From: Erythrobacter sp.
GTDB lineage: Bacteria; Pseudomonadota; Alphaproteobacteria; Sphingomonadales; Sphingomonadaceae
Assembly (NCBI GenBank): GCA_019739335.1
Contig: CP073261.1
Coordinates: 186,001 to 250,000, forward strand
DNA: 64,000 nucleotides
Direction of reading: 5' to 3'
Below are positions 47,862 through 57,415 of the stretch, one piece after another (within the stretch, counting starts at the first letter, position 1; the number at the start of each line of letters is the position of its first letter). A model generated the notes under the pieces. That model saw only the letters and a list, made by a program, of their open reading frames with translations. It was not told the origin of the DNA and ran no database searches. The translations under genes and the position numbers were made by a program.

Positions 47862-48848
47862 TCAGGGCGCGCTGCGCGGGATCGTGGCTTGGGCGAGCAC
47901 CAGCGAGAAGCGGTCCGCGCTGTCGGTCCACCGCTTTACCGGAGTCCAGTGCCCGGCCAGCAGCAGCATATTGGCGCTGCGCTTGCCGAACTTGTGGCTG
48001 TTTTCCGTGTGGATCGATTCGCCCGCCCGCATGGAGAATTCCTTGCCCGAAACGGTGAACTGCACGTCGCGGGTGGCGACGAGGTGCATCTCGATCCGGG
48101 CGTAGATATCCACCCAGCGTGCTTCGTGGCGGAAGGCGTCTTCGGGGATGGTGCCCGAAAGCTCGCGGTTGATGCGGGTGATGAGGTTGCGGTTGAACGC
48201 GGCGGTCACGCCTGCGGCATCGTCATAGGCAGCTTCGAGCACCTTGCGGTCCTTGATCAGGTCCATCCCGATCAGCAGCAGCGAGCCGTCGCCCAGGGTG
48301 GCGCGCATTTCGCGCAGCAGGTCGACCGCCGTGCGCGGCACCATGTTGCCAATGGTAGAGCCGGGGAAGAAGCCGAGCTTGGGCAGGCCTGCCACTTCTT
48401 CCGGCAACTGCACCCGCTTGGTGAAATCAGCCTCGACCGGATGTACCGGCAGGCCGGGGAACTTGGCGGCCAGATCGGCAGCGGCGGCGCGCAGGAAATC
48501 GCCCGAGATATCGAGCGGCACATAGGCACCCGGCGCAATGGCAGAGAGCAGCAGCGGGGTCTTGACCGAAGAGCCGGAGCCGAATTCAACCACTGCCCGT
48601 CCCGGCCCGATCAGCTTGGCGAACTGCTCGCCCTTGTTCGAAAGGATCTCGGTTTCGGCACGGGTCGGGTAATATTCGGGGACGCCGGTAATATCCTCGA
48701 ACAGCTGCGAACCCCGCTCGTCATAGAACCATCGCGCCGGGATGGCTTTCTGCTCCTGCGCCAAGCCTTTCAGCACGTCGGCGCGGAAGGCGCGGTCCAC
48801 ACCATCGGCGTCCAGATCGACGAGGCGAATGCCCGCTTGTTCGCTCAT
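47862..48848 (-). CDS. egtD: L-histidine N-alpha-methyltransferase
   Basis: A 328-residue protein of the EgtD family (PF10017). It makes hercynine from histidine with three methyl groups from SAM, the first step of ergothioneine synthesis. Motifs include KAIPARWFYDERGSQLFEDI, YYPTRAE, VEFGSGSSVKT (SAM-binding) and FFPGSTIGN. Length is close to EgtD of mycobacteria. The ATG at 48848 shares its first base with the last base of the EgtB stop (TGATG), so the two are coupled. EgtB makes the next intermediate. Confidence 0.95.
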   Translation of the reverse strand: MSEQAGIRLVDLDADGVDRAFRADVLKGLAQEQKAIPARWFYDERGSQLFEDITGVPEYYPTRAETEILSNKGEQFAKLIGPGRAVVEFGSGSSVKTPLLLSAIAPGAYVPLDISGDFLRAAAADLAAKFPGLPVHPVEADFTKRVQLPEEVAGLPKLGFFPGSTIGNMVPRTAVDLLREMRATLGDGSLLLIGMDLIKDRKVLEAAYDDAAGVTAAFNRNLITRINRELSGTIPEDAFRHEARWVDIYARIEMHLVATRDVQFTVSGKEFSMRAGESIHTENSHKFGKRSANMLLLAGHWTPVKRWTDSADRFSLVLAQATIPRSAP

Positions 48849-50191
48849 CACAGATCCTTTGCAAGGCGCAGGCCGGTGAACTGCCAACGCTGCTGGGGGT
48901 AGAAGAAATTGCGGTAGGAGGCGCGCGAATGGCCGCGCACCGTCGCGCAGCTGGCGCCTTTGAGCACCCACTGCCCGGCCATGAACTTGCCGTTGTACTC
49001 GCCCACCGCGCCGTCGGCTGGCTTGAAGCGCGGATAGGGGAGATATGCGGAGCGGGTGAACTGCCAGACATCGCCGAACAGCTCGCCCGTGCCGACCGGA
49101 ATCGGCGGCGCGGCAATGTCGAGCTGGTTGCCCGCGCCGGCATCGAAGCGCTGCTCGCTGCCCACCACGTCCTGCCCGCGCGCGATGGCTTCCCACTCGA
49201 ACTCAGTCGGCAGCCGCGCGCCCGCCCAGGTGGCGAAGGCATCGGCCTCGTAATAGGAGATATGGCAGACAGGCGCGTGCGGATCGCGCGGCTGCCAGCC
49301 GGAATGGGTGAACTGTTCGTCGCCCTCGTCTTGAGCGCGCCAGTAGAGCGGCGCGCCAATGCTGCACCGCTGGACCCAAGCCCAGGCGTCTGACAGCCAC
49401 AGGCGGGCATCGCGATAGCCGCCTTCGGCGATGAACTGCGCCCATTCGGCGTTGGTGACGAGGCGGCGCGATAGGGCGAAGGGTTCGAGCAGCACCCGGT
49501 GCGCGGGGCCTTCGTTGTCGAACGCGAAGCCGCCTTCCTGATGGCCGACGCGTGCAATGCCGCCGGGGTGGGTAAGCCATTCGTCGCTTTGTGAACTCCC
49601 GCGCAGGCGGGAGTCTTGTGTGGCCTCGTTGGACAATTCGAGCAGACCCCCGCCTTCGCGGGGACTCGCGTCGTGCGGCCACATCGCCGGGCCGAGCGGG
49701 TTCTTGCTGAAGGCGTGCTTGATGTCGGTAAGCAGCAGTTCGATGTGCTGCTCCTCATGGGCGATCCCCAGGGCGATCAGATCGGCGTGGGCAGAATCTT
49801 CCAACAAGCTTTCCATCGCTGCATCGACATGGGCACGCCAGTCGAGCACTTCGCCCAGCGTGGGGCGCGACAGCAGCCCGCGATTGGCGCGAGCGATCCG
49901 GTCACCCTCGGCCTCGTAATAGGAATTGAACAGGAACGGAAAACGCTCGTCATGCAGGCGATAGCCGGACGCGTGATCGCGTAGCAGGAAGGTTTCCCAG
50001 AACCACGTCGTATGCGCCGCGTGCCATTTCGCGGGCGAGGCGTCGTCCATCGACTGCACCGTGGCGTCGGCCTCGCTCAGCGCGGCGAGCAGGCTCTCGG
50101 TCAGCGCTCGGGTGCGGCGAAAACGCGCGCCGAGCGAAGGCGGGGCGGCGAAATCCGCGCTGGGGCGAGTGTGTCTGCTGGGTGGGGGCAA
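48848..50191 (-). CDS. egtB: Ergothioneine sulfoxide synthase EgtB with in-frame repeat insertion
   Basis: A 447-residue iron enzyme that joins hercynine with a sulfur donor. The DinB-like iron site has His57 (KWHAAHTTWFWE) and HEEQH at residues 145-149. The FGE-sulfatase-like domain carries GYRDARLW, LPTEFEWEA, WQFTRSAYLPYP and the C-terminal SYRNFFYPQQRWQFTGLRL. TTG start at 50191 behind AGGAG. Residues about 173-203 are an extra segment between the two domains, coded by DNA containing two GC-rich palindromes (49596-49615 and 49648-49663). It looks like a repeat element inserted without breaking the frame. The rest of the protein is intact. Confidence 0.93.
   Translation of the reverse strand: MPPPSRHTRPSADFAAPPSLGARFRRTRALTESLLAALSEADATVQSMDDASPAKWHAAHTTWFWETFLLRDHASGYRLHDERFPFLFNSYYEAEGDRIARANRGLLSRPTLGEVLDWRAHVDAAMESLLEDSAHADLIALGIAHEEQHIELLLTDIKHAFSKNPLGPAMWPHDASPREGGGLLELSNEATQDSRLRGSSQSDEWLTHPGGIARVGHQEGGFAFDNEGPAHRVLLEPFALSRRLVTNAEWAQFIAEGGYRDARLWLSDAWAWVQRCSIGAPLYWRAQDEGDEQFTHSGWQPRDPHAPVCHISYYEADAFATWAGARLPTEFEWEAIARGQDVVGSEQRFDAGAGNQLDIAAPPIPVGTGELFGDVWQFTRSAYLPYPRFKPADGAVGEYNGKFMAGQWVLKGASCATVRGHSRASYRNFFYPQQRWQFTGLRLAKDL
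49583..49675. repeat. REP-like element inside egtB coding sequence
   Basis: ACTCCCGC-gcag-GCGGGAGT at 49596-49615 and CCCCGC-cttc-GCGGGG at 49648-49663 form two hairpins separated by 32 bases, an inverted-pair element like those between other genes here. The reading frame of egtB passes through it. Confidence 0.75.
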
Positions 50192-50308
50192 GGCCCTCTC
50201 CTGTCGGCGTGATCGATTCCGTCATCCCAACATGGGCGAAGGCTTTGCCGAAGGGAACCCTCGGCAATGGGTCATGTTCCCGCCAATACGCGCCGAGTGC
50301 GCGAGCAG

Positions 50309-51706
50309 TTACGCTGCTGCCCGCGCCCGATCCTTCAATTCCAGGTTGAGCATTTCCGCCAGCAGGAAGGCCAGTTCCAGCGATTGCGCGGCGTTAAGGC
50401 GCGGATCGCAATGGGTGTGGTAGCGGTCATTCAGCCCGGCATCGGTGATCGCAATCGCGCCGCCGGTGCATTCGGTCACGTCCTGCCCGGTCATTTCCAG
50501 GTGGATGCCCCCCGCATGGGTGCCTTCCGCGCGGTGGACCGCAAAGAAACCACGCACTTCGGCGAGGATGCGGTCGAAGGGCCGCGTCTTGTAGCCGCTG
50601 TCCGCCTTGATGACATTGCCATGCATCGGATCGCAGCTCCACACCACCGGATGCCCGGCGCGGGTGACTGCCCGGACCAGCGGCGGCAAGCCCTTTTCCA
50701 CCTTGTCATGCCCGAAGCGGGCGATCAGCGTGATCCGCCCCGGCTCGCGCGCGGGATTGAGCACATCGAGCATGTGCAGCAGCGCGTCCGGCTCAAGGCT
50801 CGGCCCGCATTTCACGCCGATGGGGTTGTTCACTCCGCGCAGGAATTCGACATGGGCGGAGTCGATAAAGCGCGTACGGTCCCCGATCCACAGCATGTGC
50901 GCGGAGGTGTCATACCAGTCGCCGGTGAGCGAATCCTGCCGCGTCATCGCCTCTTCGTACGGCAGCAGCAGCGCTTCGTGGCTGGTGTAGAAGCTGGTCG
51001 CCTTGAGGTTCGGATCGTTCTCGATATCGACCCCGCAGGCGTCCATGAAATCGAGCGCTTCGCCGATCCGGTCGGCGATGGTCTGGAACTGGTCCGCCCA
51101 CGGACTACGGCCCATGAAATCGAGCGTCCAGCGATGGACTTCGCGCAGGTTGGCATAGCCGCCGCCGGCAAAGGCGCGCAGCAGGTTCAATGTGGCCGCA
51201 GCCTGCGAATAGGCGCGTAGCATCCGCTGCGGATCGTTGCGGCGGGTTTCGGGCGTGAACTCGATCCCGTTGACGTTGTCGCCGAAGTAGCTCGGCAGGG
51301 TCACATCACCGATGGTTTCGAAATCGGAGCTGCGCGGCTTGGCGAATTGCCCGGCCATGCGCCCGACTTTCACCACCGGCATCTTGCTGGCGAAGGTTAG
51401 CACGGCGGCCATTTGCAGGATCACGCGGAAGGTATCGCGGATATTGTTGGCGCTGAATTCGGCAAAGCTTTCGGCGCAGTCGCCGCCCTGGAGAAGGAAG
51501 GCCCCACCATTGGCGACCGTGCCCAGTTCTGCCTTCAGCTTGCGCGCTTCCCCGGCAAAGACCAGGGGCGGAAACCCGGCGAGCACTTGCGTGGCATCGG
51601 CCAGCGCCTGCGCGTCATCATAGGCGGGCAGGTGCTTCGCGGTGAAGTTGTCCTGCCTCCAGCTTGCGGGATTCCAATTCTGTGCCACTTGGTTCAACTC
51701 GTTCAT
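50309..51706 (-). CDS. aroG: Class II 3-deoxy-7-phosphoheptulonate synthase (DAHP synthase)
   Basis: A 465-residue type II DAHP synthase, which makes the first committed intermediate of aromatic amino acid synthesis. Core motifs include [14 protein letters not shown] (metal Cys), [34 protein letters not shown] and [10 protein letters not shown], and [15 protein letters not shown] near the end. The length matches plant-like and mycobacterial class II enzymes. ATG 51706 is chosen over a longer frame from 51733. A 9-bp hairpin lies upstream at 51785-51812. The symbol follows common annotation and could equally be aroF/aroH. Confidence 0.94.
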   Translation of the reverse strand: MNELNQVAQNWNPASWRQDNFTAKHLPAYDDAQALADATQVLAGFPPLVFAGEARKLKAELGTVANGGAFLLQGGDCAESFAEFSANNIRDTFRVILQMAAVLTFASKMPVVKVGRMAGQFAKPRSSDFETIGDVTLPSYFGDNVNGIEFTPETRRNDPQRMLRAYSQAAATLNLLRAFAGGGYANLREVHRWTLDFMGRSPWADQFQTIADRIGEALDFMDACGVDIENDPNLKATSFYTSHEALLLPYEEAMTRQDSLTGDWYDTSAHMLWIGDRTRFIDSAHVEFLRGVNNPIGVKCGPSLEPDALLHMLDVLNPAREPGRITLIARFGHDKVEKGLPPLVRAVTRAGHPVVWSCDPMHGNVIKADSGYKTRPFDRILAEVRGFFAVHRAEGTHAGGIHLEMTGQDVTECTGGAIAITDAGLNDRYHTHCDPRLNAAQSLELAFLLAEMLNLELKDRARAAA

Positions 51707-51784
51707 ACAGCGCCCATCCCCGGCGGGACGCAACAGGCCAATGGTGCGGGGATGCGGCGGTCCCTACAATCGGCGGCGCGAGGG

Positions 51785-51812
51785 CGCAAAGGTTACTTGC
51801 GATACCTTTGCG
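51785..51812. promoter_or_regulatory. Hairpin upstream of DAHP synthase
   Basis: CGCAAAGGT-N10-ACCTTTGCG is a perfect 9-bp inverted repeat, about 80-105 bases upstream of the DAHP synthase start and 16 bases past the M16 peptidase stop. It has no T-run, so it is more likely an operator or leader stem than a Rho-independent terminator. Confidence 0.4.
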
Positions 51813-51827
51813 AGGGGAATGCGGACC

Positions 51828-54767
51828 TCAGCGCCCGGCCACCGCCGACGTCGCCCCGGCTCCACCCGCTTCGGGCAGCACCTGCAAGCGCCAGCCGGGC
51901 CGGGCCAGGTAGCGCTTAGCCAGTTCCTGCATTTCATCCACCGTCGCCTGGTCATAGTCGGAGTAAATCGTCGGCAGATAGGCGATGCGGTTGGGATCGA
52001 AGCCCGCGCCCTGCAACTGGTTAAGCCAGAAGGTGTGCCCGGTCTGCGCGCGCAGCAGGAACTGCCGCGAGGGTTCCACCGCGCGCTCCAGCTCGTCCGG
52101 CGTGGGGCCGGTGGTAGCCAGATCGCGGGCGATCTGCTGCGCCATGTCGAAGAACGTGGGCAGCAGTTCCGGCTCGATCTGCACCAACGCGAACATCACC
52201 CCGCCGCTATCGACATCGAGCGGCCAGTCGGCAGCCACGAACGGCGAATAGGCGGCTCCGGCGCGTTCACGCAGGGCATCGAGCAGGCGGTTGGAGAAGA
52301 TCTGCGACAGCAGGTCGAGCTTGCGGCTCTGGACGATGCCCTCGGAGCCACCGCCAAGCGGCCAGGCAATCACGGCCGCCGCCTGATCGGCATCGCCCGC
52401 GTGGGTCAGCGTACGCGGTTCCGAATCCGCCTCGGGGAATTCCACCCCGCGCGCCTCCATTTCGGCGGGCAGCGGATTGCGCGCAGGCATGGCACCAAAT
52501 GTGCGGCCGAGCGCGGCGATGGTGTTGTCACGGTCAATGTCGCCGAATACCGCGACTTCCACCGTCCCTTGTGCCAGCAGTCGCTCCCAGACTTCGCGGA
52601 AGCCTTCGGGCGTGGCCGCCTGCATCTGTGCGGGGGTAGGCGTGGCAAAACGCGGGTCGTCATCGCGCAGCAGCCAGTCAAGATCGCGGTTGAGCACGCC
52701 GTTAGGATCACGCCCGTAGCTGTCGTAGGCGATCAGTGCCGATGCCCGCGCCCGCTCCACCGGGTTCGGGTCCCAGCTCGGATTGGCGAGCTTGGCGGCG
52801 AACAGATAGAGTTGCTGCTCCAGATCTTCCTGCCGGGTGAGTCCCTGAAACTGGAAGGTGCCATCGTCGATGGTAAAGTCGAATGACAGCTTGCGATCCG
52901 CCGCAATGCGATCGAGATCGTTCTGGCGAAGCGGGCCGATGCCCGAATTGACCAGCGCGAGCGGGCCAAGCGCAGCGTAAACCGCTTCGTCATCTTCGAA
53001 TGCGCGCCAGCCGCCGCCGAACCGCACCCGTACTGTCACGCGGCCGGGTTCGTTATCGGTATCCATCAGCAGTGCGCGCACGCCGTTGGGAAAGGTGAGC
53101 CGCTCGACGCCAAGTACGCCAATCGGTTCGCGACTGGTTGGCATCGTCGGCGCGCCGATTGCAGGCAGATCGGCGAAATTGATGGCTTCGGCAGCGTCAC
53201 GGGCAACATTGCTCGCCACGACCGGTTCGGCGAGCGCGGCCGCCAGTTGCGCTTCGGTCGCTTCGCCCGGAGCGGGCGTGAGCATGACCGAGCGGATCAC
53301 CTCACCTTCGAACAGTTCCTGCGTCGCGCCGAGCACGTCGGCAGGCGTGAAACGCGGGGCGATCGAGCGGAACACTTCGAGGAAGGTTTCCGGGCTCGCC
53401 ACGGCTTCGCGAATGTCCACCGCCTGCACGATCTGGTCGGCGAGCGAGGACCCCGCCTGGATGCGCGATTGCTCAACCATGTCGACAAAGGCGACATCGA
53501 ACTGCGCCACCGCCTGATCGATCTCCGACTGCGCGGGCGCTTCGGCAAGCGCATCGGCGATCACGCTGCGGACATCGTCCAGCGCGGTTTCCCAGTCGTC
53601 GGTCAGCGGCGCGAAGGTGATGAAAGTGCCATCGACCGAGCGGCTGATCTTTTCCCGGCCAACCCCGGCGAACAGAAAGCTGCCCCCGGCGCGGGCGCGG
53701 TTTTCCAGCCGCCGGTTGACCACTGCTGCGGCGACCTGCCCCAGCAGGTTGCGGCGGTTGTATTCGAGGTTGTCCACCACTTCGACCCACGGGCGCATCA
53801 CCGCATAGGTAACGCCGCGCGGCTGGCCGGGTTCGACGATCACATTGACCTCGCCCACCGGATAGTCCGGATCGGCACCGGCGGGTGCGACCGGATCGCC
53901 GAAATCAGGCGCGGGGACGAAGGGACCGTTGCCCTGCCACCCGGCGAAGTGTTCCTCCACGATAGATGCCAGCACGCGCGGATCGGCATCGCCGACCAGC
54001 ACGACCACGGCGTTTTCGGGGCGGTACCAGCGCTGGTGGAAGGCCTGCACGGCCTGCGCAGTGGCACCCTGCAACGTCTCCACCGTGCCGATGGGGCTGC
54101 GCTCGGCCAGCAATTGCCCGGCAAAGAAAGTACCGGTCGTCTCTTCGGCCACCCGCCGCTGCGGCCCGGCCTGCTCGCGCCGTTCGCTGAGCACGATCGG
54201 CACATCAGCTGCGAGATTCTCCGCCGAGAGCCGGGGCGAGATTACCATCCCGGCAAAGCGCCGCACGCTGTCGTCGAGCGTGGTGCGATTGGCGTTGGGC
54301 AGGTTGAGGTTGTAGGTCGTCGCCGTGGGGCTGGTGCTGGCATTGGTATCGAAACCGAAGCTCGCGCCGAGCCGCTGGAAATGCGCAATCGCCTCGCCGG
54401 GACCGAAAGTGGAGCTTTCGCGGAACACCATGTGTTCGAGCAGGTGGGCAAAGCCGCGCTCGCTGTCTTCCTCGTGCAGCGAACCGGCATCGATGCGGAC
54501 CCGCAGACTGGCCTGGCACGGCGGCACGTCGTTCTGCCGCACTGCATAGCGCACACCGTTGGGCATTTCGCCGAACAGCCACTGCTCGTCCACCGGGATA
54601 TCCGTGCCGCGATAGATCCATGGATCGTCGGGCATCGCATATTGCGGCTGGTCGTCGGCAGTGGCGCGGATGATGCAATCCTGCGCGAATACAGGAATCG
54701 GCGCGGCCAGCGGCGCGAGCAGCGCAAGCGGGAGGAAAGCGCGAGTGGCGCGGGAAAGAAAAGTCAT
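51828..54767 (-). CDS. M16 zinc metallopeptidase, exported
   Basis: A 979-residue secreted or periplasmic peptidase: signal peptide MTFLSRATRAFLPLALLAPL followed by two M16 repeats. The catalytic inverse zinc motif is HLLEH (FAHLLEHMVF) at about residue 107, with the downstream Glu likely in the LSERREQ region. The second half (FPNGVRALLMDTDNEPGRVTVRVRFGGG) lacks an HxxEH set, as is usual for the inactive partner domain. Such proteins degrade peptides in the periplasm. It diverges from the nfu gene. Confidence 0.93.
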   Translation of the reverse strand: MTFLSRATRAFLPLALLAPLAAPIPVFAQDCIIRATADDQPQYAMPDDPWIYRGTDIPVDEQWLFGEMPNGVRYAVRQNDVPPCQASLRVRIDAGSLHEEDSERGFAHLLEHMVFRESSTFGPGEAIAHFQRLGASFGFDTNASTSPTATTYNLNLPNANRTTLDDSVRRFAGMVISPRLSAENLAADVPIVLSERREQAGPQRRVAEETTGTFFAGQLLAERSPIGTVETLQGATAQAVQAFHQRWYRPENAVVVLVGDADPRVLASIVEEHFAGWQGNGPFVPAPDFGDPVAPAGADPDYPVGEVNVIVEPGQPRGVTYAVMRPWVEVVDNLEYNRRNLLGQVAAAVVNRRLENRARAGGSFLFAGVGREKISRSVDGTFITFAPLTDDWETALDDVRSVIADALAEAPAQSEIDQAVAQFDVAFVDMVEQSRIQAGSSLADQIVQAVDIREAVASPETFLEVFRSIAPRFTPADVLGATQELFEGEVIRSVMLTPAPGEATEAQLAAALAEPVVASNVARDAAEAINFADLPAIGAPTMPTSREPIGVLGVERLTFPNGVRALLMDTDNEPGRVTVRVRFGGGWRAFEDDEAVYAALGPLALVNSGIGPLRQNDLDRIAADRKLSFDFTIDDGTFQFQGLTRQEDLEQQLYLFAAKLANPSWDPNPVERARASALIAYDSYGRDPNGVLNRDLDWLLRDDDPRFATPTPAQMQAATPEGFREVWERLLAQGTVEVAVFGDIDRDNTIAALGRTFGAMPARNPLPAEMEARGVEFPEADSEPRTLTHAGDADQAAAVIAWPLGGGSEGIVQSRKLDLLSQIFSNRLLDALRERAGAAYSPFVAADWPLDVDSGGVMFALVQIEPELLPTFFDMAQQIARDLATTGPTPDELERAVEPSRQFLLRAQTGHTFWLNQLQGAGFDPNRIAYLPTIYSDYDQATVDEMQELAKRYLARPGWRLQVLPEAGGAGATSAVAGR

Positions 54768-54886
54768 GGCGCTCCAATTGCTGGGCGATGAATGAAGGTC
54801 CGGTGAATAGGCCCGAAGAATTGCTTGCGCCAGCCTCCCTTAGGCCCCGCCTTGCCGCAGCGCCTTCGCGCGCCTACATCCCACAT

Positions 54887-55468
54887 ATGTTCATCGAGAC
54901 CGAAACCACGCCCAACCCCGCGACGCTCAAGTTCCTGCCCGGTCGGGCAGTGATGCCATCGGGCACCCGCGATTTCGCCACGCCCGAAGATGCCGAGGCC
55001 AGCCCACTGGCGCAGGCGCTGTTCGATACCGGCGAAGTGACCGGGGTGTTTTTCGGCAGCGATTTCGTTTCCGTCACTGCCGCGCCCGGCACCTCGTGGA
55101 GCGACCTCAAGCCGCAGGTCGTCGCGGTACTGCTCGATCACTTCGTTTCCGAAGCTCCGCTTTTCGCAGGGGGCGACGCCAGCGGCTTCGCGGTTCCGGC
55201 GGAAGACGACGCCAGCGATTTCGGCAATGACGATGGCACCGAGGATATTGTCGCCCAGATCAACGAGCTGATCGAAACCCGCGTCCGCCCCGCGGTTGCC
55301 AGCGATGGCGGCGACATTCGCTATCGCGGGTTCCGGGACGGGGTGGTGTTCCTGCAGATGCAGGGTGCCTGCTCGGGCTGCCCCAGTTCCGCTGCCACGC
55401 TCAAGCACGGCATCGAGGGGCTGCTGAAGCATTACGTTCCCGAAGTGAAGGAAGTCCGCGCAGCCTAA
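54887..55468 (+). CDS. nfu: NifU-like iron-sulfur carrier protein
   Basis: A 193-residue protein with the Nfu N-terminal domain (MFIETETTPNPATLKFLPGR) and a C-terminal NifU domain carrying CSGC in MQGACSGCPSSAATLKHGIE. The CxxC pair binds a transferable [4Fe-4S] cluster. Nfu delivers clusters to enzymes such as MiaB and lipoyl synthase; miaB is about 3.7 kb downstream on the same strand. The ATG at 54887 matches the family start. It is the first gene of a long rightward housekeeping block. Confidence 0.95.
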   Translation: MFIETETTPNPATLKFLPGRAVMPSGTRDFATPEDAEASPLAQALFDTGEVTGVFFGSDFVSVTAAPGTSWSDLKPQVVAVLLDHFVSEAPLFAGGDASGFAVPAEDDASDFGNDDGTEDIVAQINELIETRVRPAVASDGGDIRYRGFRDGVVFLQMQGACSGCPSSAATLKHGIEGLLKHYVPEVKEVRAA

Positions 55469-55552
55469 GCGGTCTCGCGTGAACCATCCTGCGCTTGCCG
55501 CGTTCGTGGCAGTGAACCCATCCCCATCATCCCGCAACGGAGACCCCTCGCC

Positions 55553-56146
55553 GTGACCGAAACCCTTTCCGACGCCGCGCTCGACCAGCTCTTCCGCGAA
55601 GCTCGCAGCTTCAACGGCTGGCTCGACCAGCCGGTGAGCGACGAACAGATCCACGCGATTTACGAATTGACCAAGATGGGGCCGACATCGGCCAACCAGC
55701 AGCCGGGCCGATTTGTCTGGTGCAAATCGCAGGAGTCGCGGGAGCGGCTGGCGGCCCATGCCTCTGAAGGCAACAAGAAGAAGATCCTCACCGCGCCGGT
55801 CTGCGTCGTGATCGGTTACGATCTCGATTTCCATGAGCAGTTGCCGTGGCTGTTCCCGCACACTGATGCCAAAAGCTGGTTCACCGGCAGCGAGGAATCC
55901 CGCAAGGAAAGCGCGTTCCGCAATTCGGTGCTGCAAGGCGCATACCTGATGCTGGCGGCGCGATCGCTCGGCCTTGATTGCGGGCCGATGTCGGGCTTCG
56001 ACCAGGACGGGGTGACGAAGGAATTCTTCGCCGACCAGCCGCGTTACCGCGCCGACTGGCTGTGCTCGATCGGCTATGGCGACAAGACCACCATTTTCGA
56101 CCGCAGCCCGCGCCCGGAATTTGCCACCTTCAACAAACTGATCTGA
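55553..56146 (+). CDS. Nitroreductase-family flavin enzyme, RutE-like
   Basis: A 197-residue flavin reductase of the malonic-semialdehyde reductase (RutE/YdfG-like nitroreductase) group. Markers are FREARSFNGWLDQPVSDEQI at the N-terminus, MGPTSANQQPGRFVW (FMN-binding) and SLGLDCGPMSGFD. RutE reduces malonic semialdehyde made in pyrimidine breakdown; no other rut gene is nearby, so the role may be general. GTG start at 55553. It stands between nfu and tsaB in a block that is common in this type of bacterium. Confidence 0.9.
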   Translation: MTETLSDAALDQLFREARSFNGWLDQPVSDEQIHAIYELTKMGPTSANQQPGRFVWCKSQESRERLAAHASEGNKKKILTAPVCVVIGYDLDFHEQLPWLFPHTDAKSWFTGSEESRKESAFRNSVLQGAYLMLAARSLGLDCGPMSGFDQDGVTKEFFADQPRYRADWLCSIGYGDKTTIFDRSPRPEFATFNKLI

Positions 56147-56162
56147 TCGCGCATAGCCGCAG

Positions 56163-56786
56163 ATGATGCGGATATTGGCGATAGACTGTGCGACCGAGGC
56201 CTGTTCGGCGGCGCTGTTCGACGGCGGAGCGCTGGTCGATGGCCGGTTCGAACTGCTGCATCGCGGCCACGCCGAACGGCTGGTGCCGATGATCGCCGAA
56301 CTGCCGGACAAGGGCCGAGCAGATCGCATTCTCGTCTCCCTCGGCCCCGGCAGCTTTACCGGCGTGCGGATCGGGCTGGCGGCGGCGCGCGCGCTGGGGC
56401 TGGCCTGGGGTGCGGAAGTGTTCGGCTATCCGACCATGGCTCTGGTGGCGGCGATGGCGCAGGAAGAGCATCCTGACAGACCGCTGACTGTGTGCACGAC
56501 TGGCGGGCATGGCGAATGGTTCGTGCAGGAGTTCGGTGCCGTTGGCCTGCCGCTGGCCGAAGTGATTTCCCAGACGCCTGAAGCAGCGAAGCGCTCCCTT
56601 CGCAATTCGATAGTCGCGGGAAGCAGGGCCGGCGACCTTTTGGCAAATAGTGGCGCAGAAGCGATCGCACTCGACATCCTCCCCGATGCCCGCTGCGCCC
56701 ACTTGCTGCCGCCCGCACTCCTCACCCCTGCCCTCAGCCCGATCTACGGGCGCCCGCCCGACGCGCGGTTACCGGGGGCAGTTTGA
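56163..56786 (+). CDS. tsaB: tRNA threonylcarbamoyladenosine synthesis protein TsaB
   Basis: A 207-residue TsaB (YeaZ). It has the actin-like N-terminus MRILAIDCATEACSAALFD, the helical RGHAERLVPMI and the signature SLGPGSFTGVRIGLAAARAL. TsaB scaffolds TsaD and TsaE when N6-threonylcarbamoyl groups are added to A37 of tRNAs reading ANN codons. Two ATGs start the frame (56163 and 56166). The stop shares its last base with the ATG of rimI, a usual pair in proteobacteria. Confidence 0.95.
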   Translation: MMRILAIDCATEACSAALFDGGALVDGRFELLHRGHAERLVPMIAELPDKGRADRILVSLGPGSFTGVRIGLAAARALGLAWGAEVFGYPTMALVAAMAQEEHPDRPLTVCTTGGHGEWFVQEFGAVGLPLAEVISQTPEAAKRSLRNSIVAGSRAGDLLANSGAEAIALDILPDARCAHLLPPALLTPALSPIYGRPPDARLPGAV

Positions 56787-57244
56787 TGGGAAATCCGGTC
56801 GAAGCGATCATGGTGGTCATGCGCGAAGCCTTCGACAGCAGGTACGGCGAGGCATGGACCGAACGGCAGGTAGCCGACGCGTTGCTGACGCCCAACACGC
56901 ATTTCATGATCTCCGGCTGGGGCGACGGCGCAGAATGCGATCCCGCCAAGGCGACAGGCTTCGCCCTCTCCCGCCAAGCGCTAGACGAGGAAGAACTGCT
57001 ACTGATCGCAGTGCGTCCACAATTTCGCGGCACCGGAGTGGGGCGGCAATTGCTCGCCGATTTCATTGCCGAAGCGCGCGAACGGGGCACGATCAAGATC
57101 TTCCTCGAAATGCGCTGCGGAAATCGCGCCGAACATCTCTATCGCAAGGCGGGCTTTGTCCAGGTCGGCTTGCGGCGCGGCTACTATCGCGGGGCTCTGG
57201 GCGGCCCGATCGACGCGATTACTTTCGCGCTCGACCTTGGATGA
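56786..57244 (+). CDS. rimI: Ribosomal-protein-alanine acetyltransferase-like GNAT protein
   Basis: A 152-residue GNAT acetyltransferase. The acetyl-CoA-binding loop is VRPQFRGTGVGRQLLADFI and the C-terminal strand region EMRCGNRAEHLYRKAGFVQVG is RimI-like. Together with tsaB directly upstream, at a one-base stop/start overlap, RimI is the likely name: N-terminal acetylation of ribosomal protein S18. ATG 56786 is chosen; a TTG one codon earlier is in frame. Confidence 0.9.
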   Translation: MGNPVEAIMVVMREAFDSRYGEAWTERQVADALLTPNTHFMISGWGDGAECDPAKATGFALSRQALDEEELLLIAVRPQFRGTGVGRQLLADFIAEARERGTIKIFLEMRCGNRAEHLYRKAGFVQVGLRRGYYRGALGGPIDAITFALDLG

Positions 57245-57415
57245 CTTTAGACTGCGTATAATTGCGCTTCCCAATATGTAATTGGTCGAAAACTCCCCTC
57301 ATAATTGCGCAAATACCCTTGAAGTGCCAAAACATTGAGCGCAAAGGGCGAGCCGAGCCGGTTCCGCTAAACGAGTCTCGGCGAAAACAACGGGTACGCA
57401 AGCACAGAGGTACAT
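57245..57415. promoter_or_regulatory. AT-rich upstream region of mucR with direct repeats
   Basis: ATAATTGCGC occurs twice, at 57258-57267 and 57301-57310, within a run of AT-rich DNA unlike the surroundings. Since MucR proteins bind AT-rich DNA at their own promoters, these are candidate autoregulatory sites. Confidence 0.4.
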
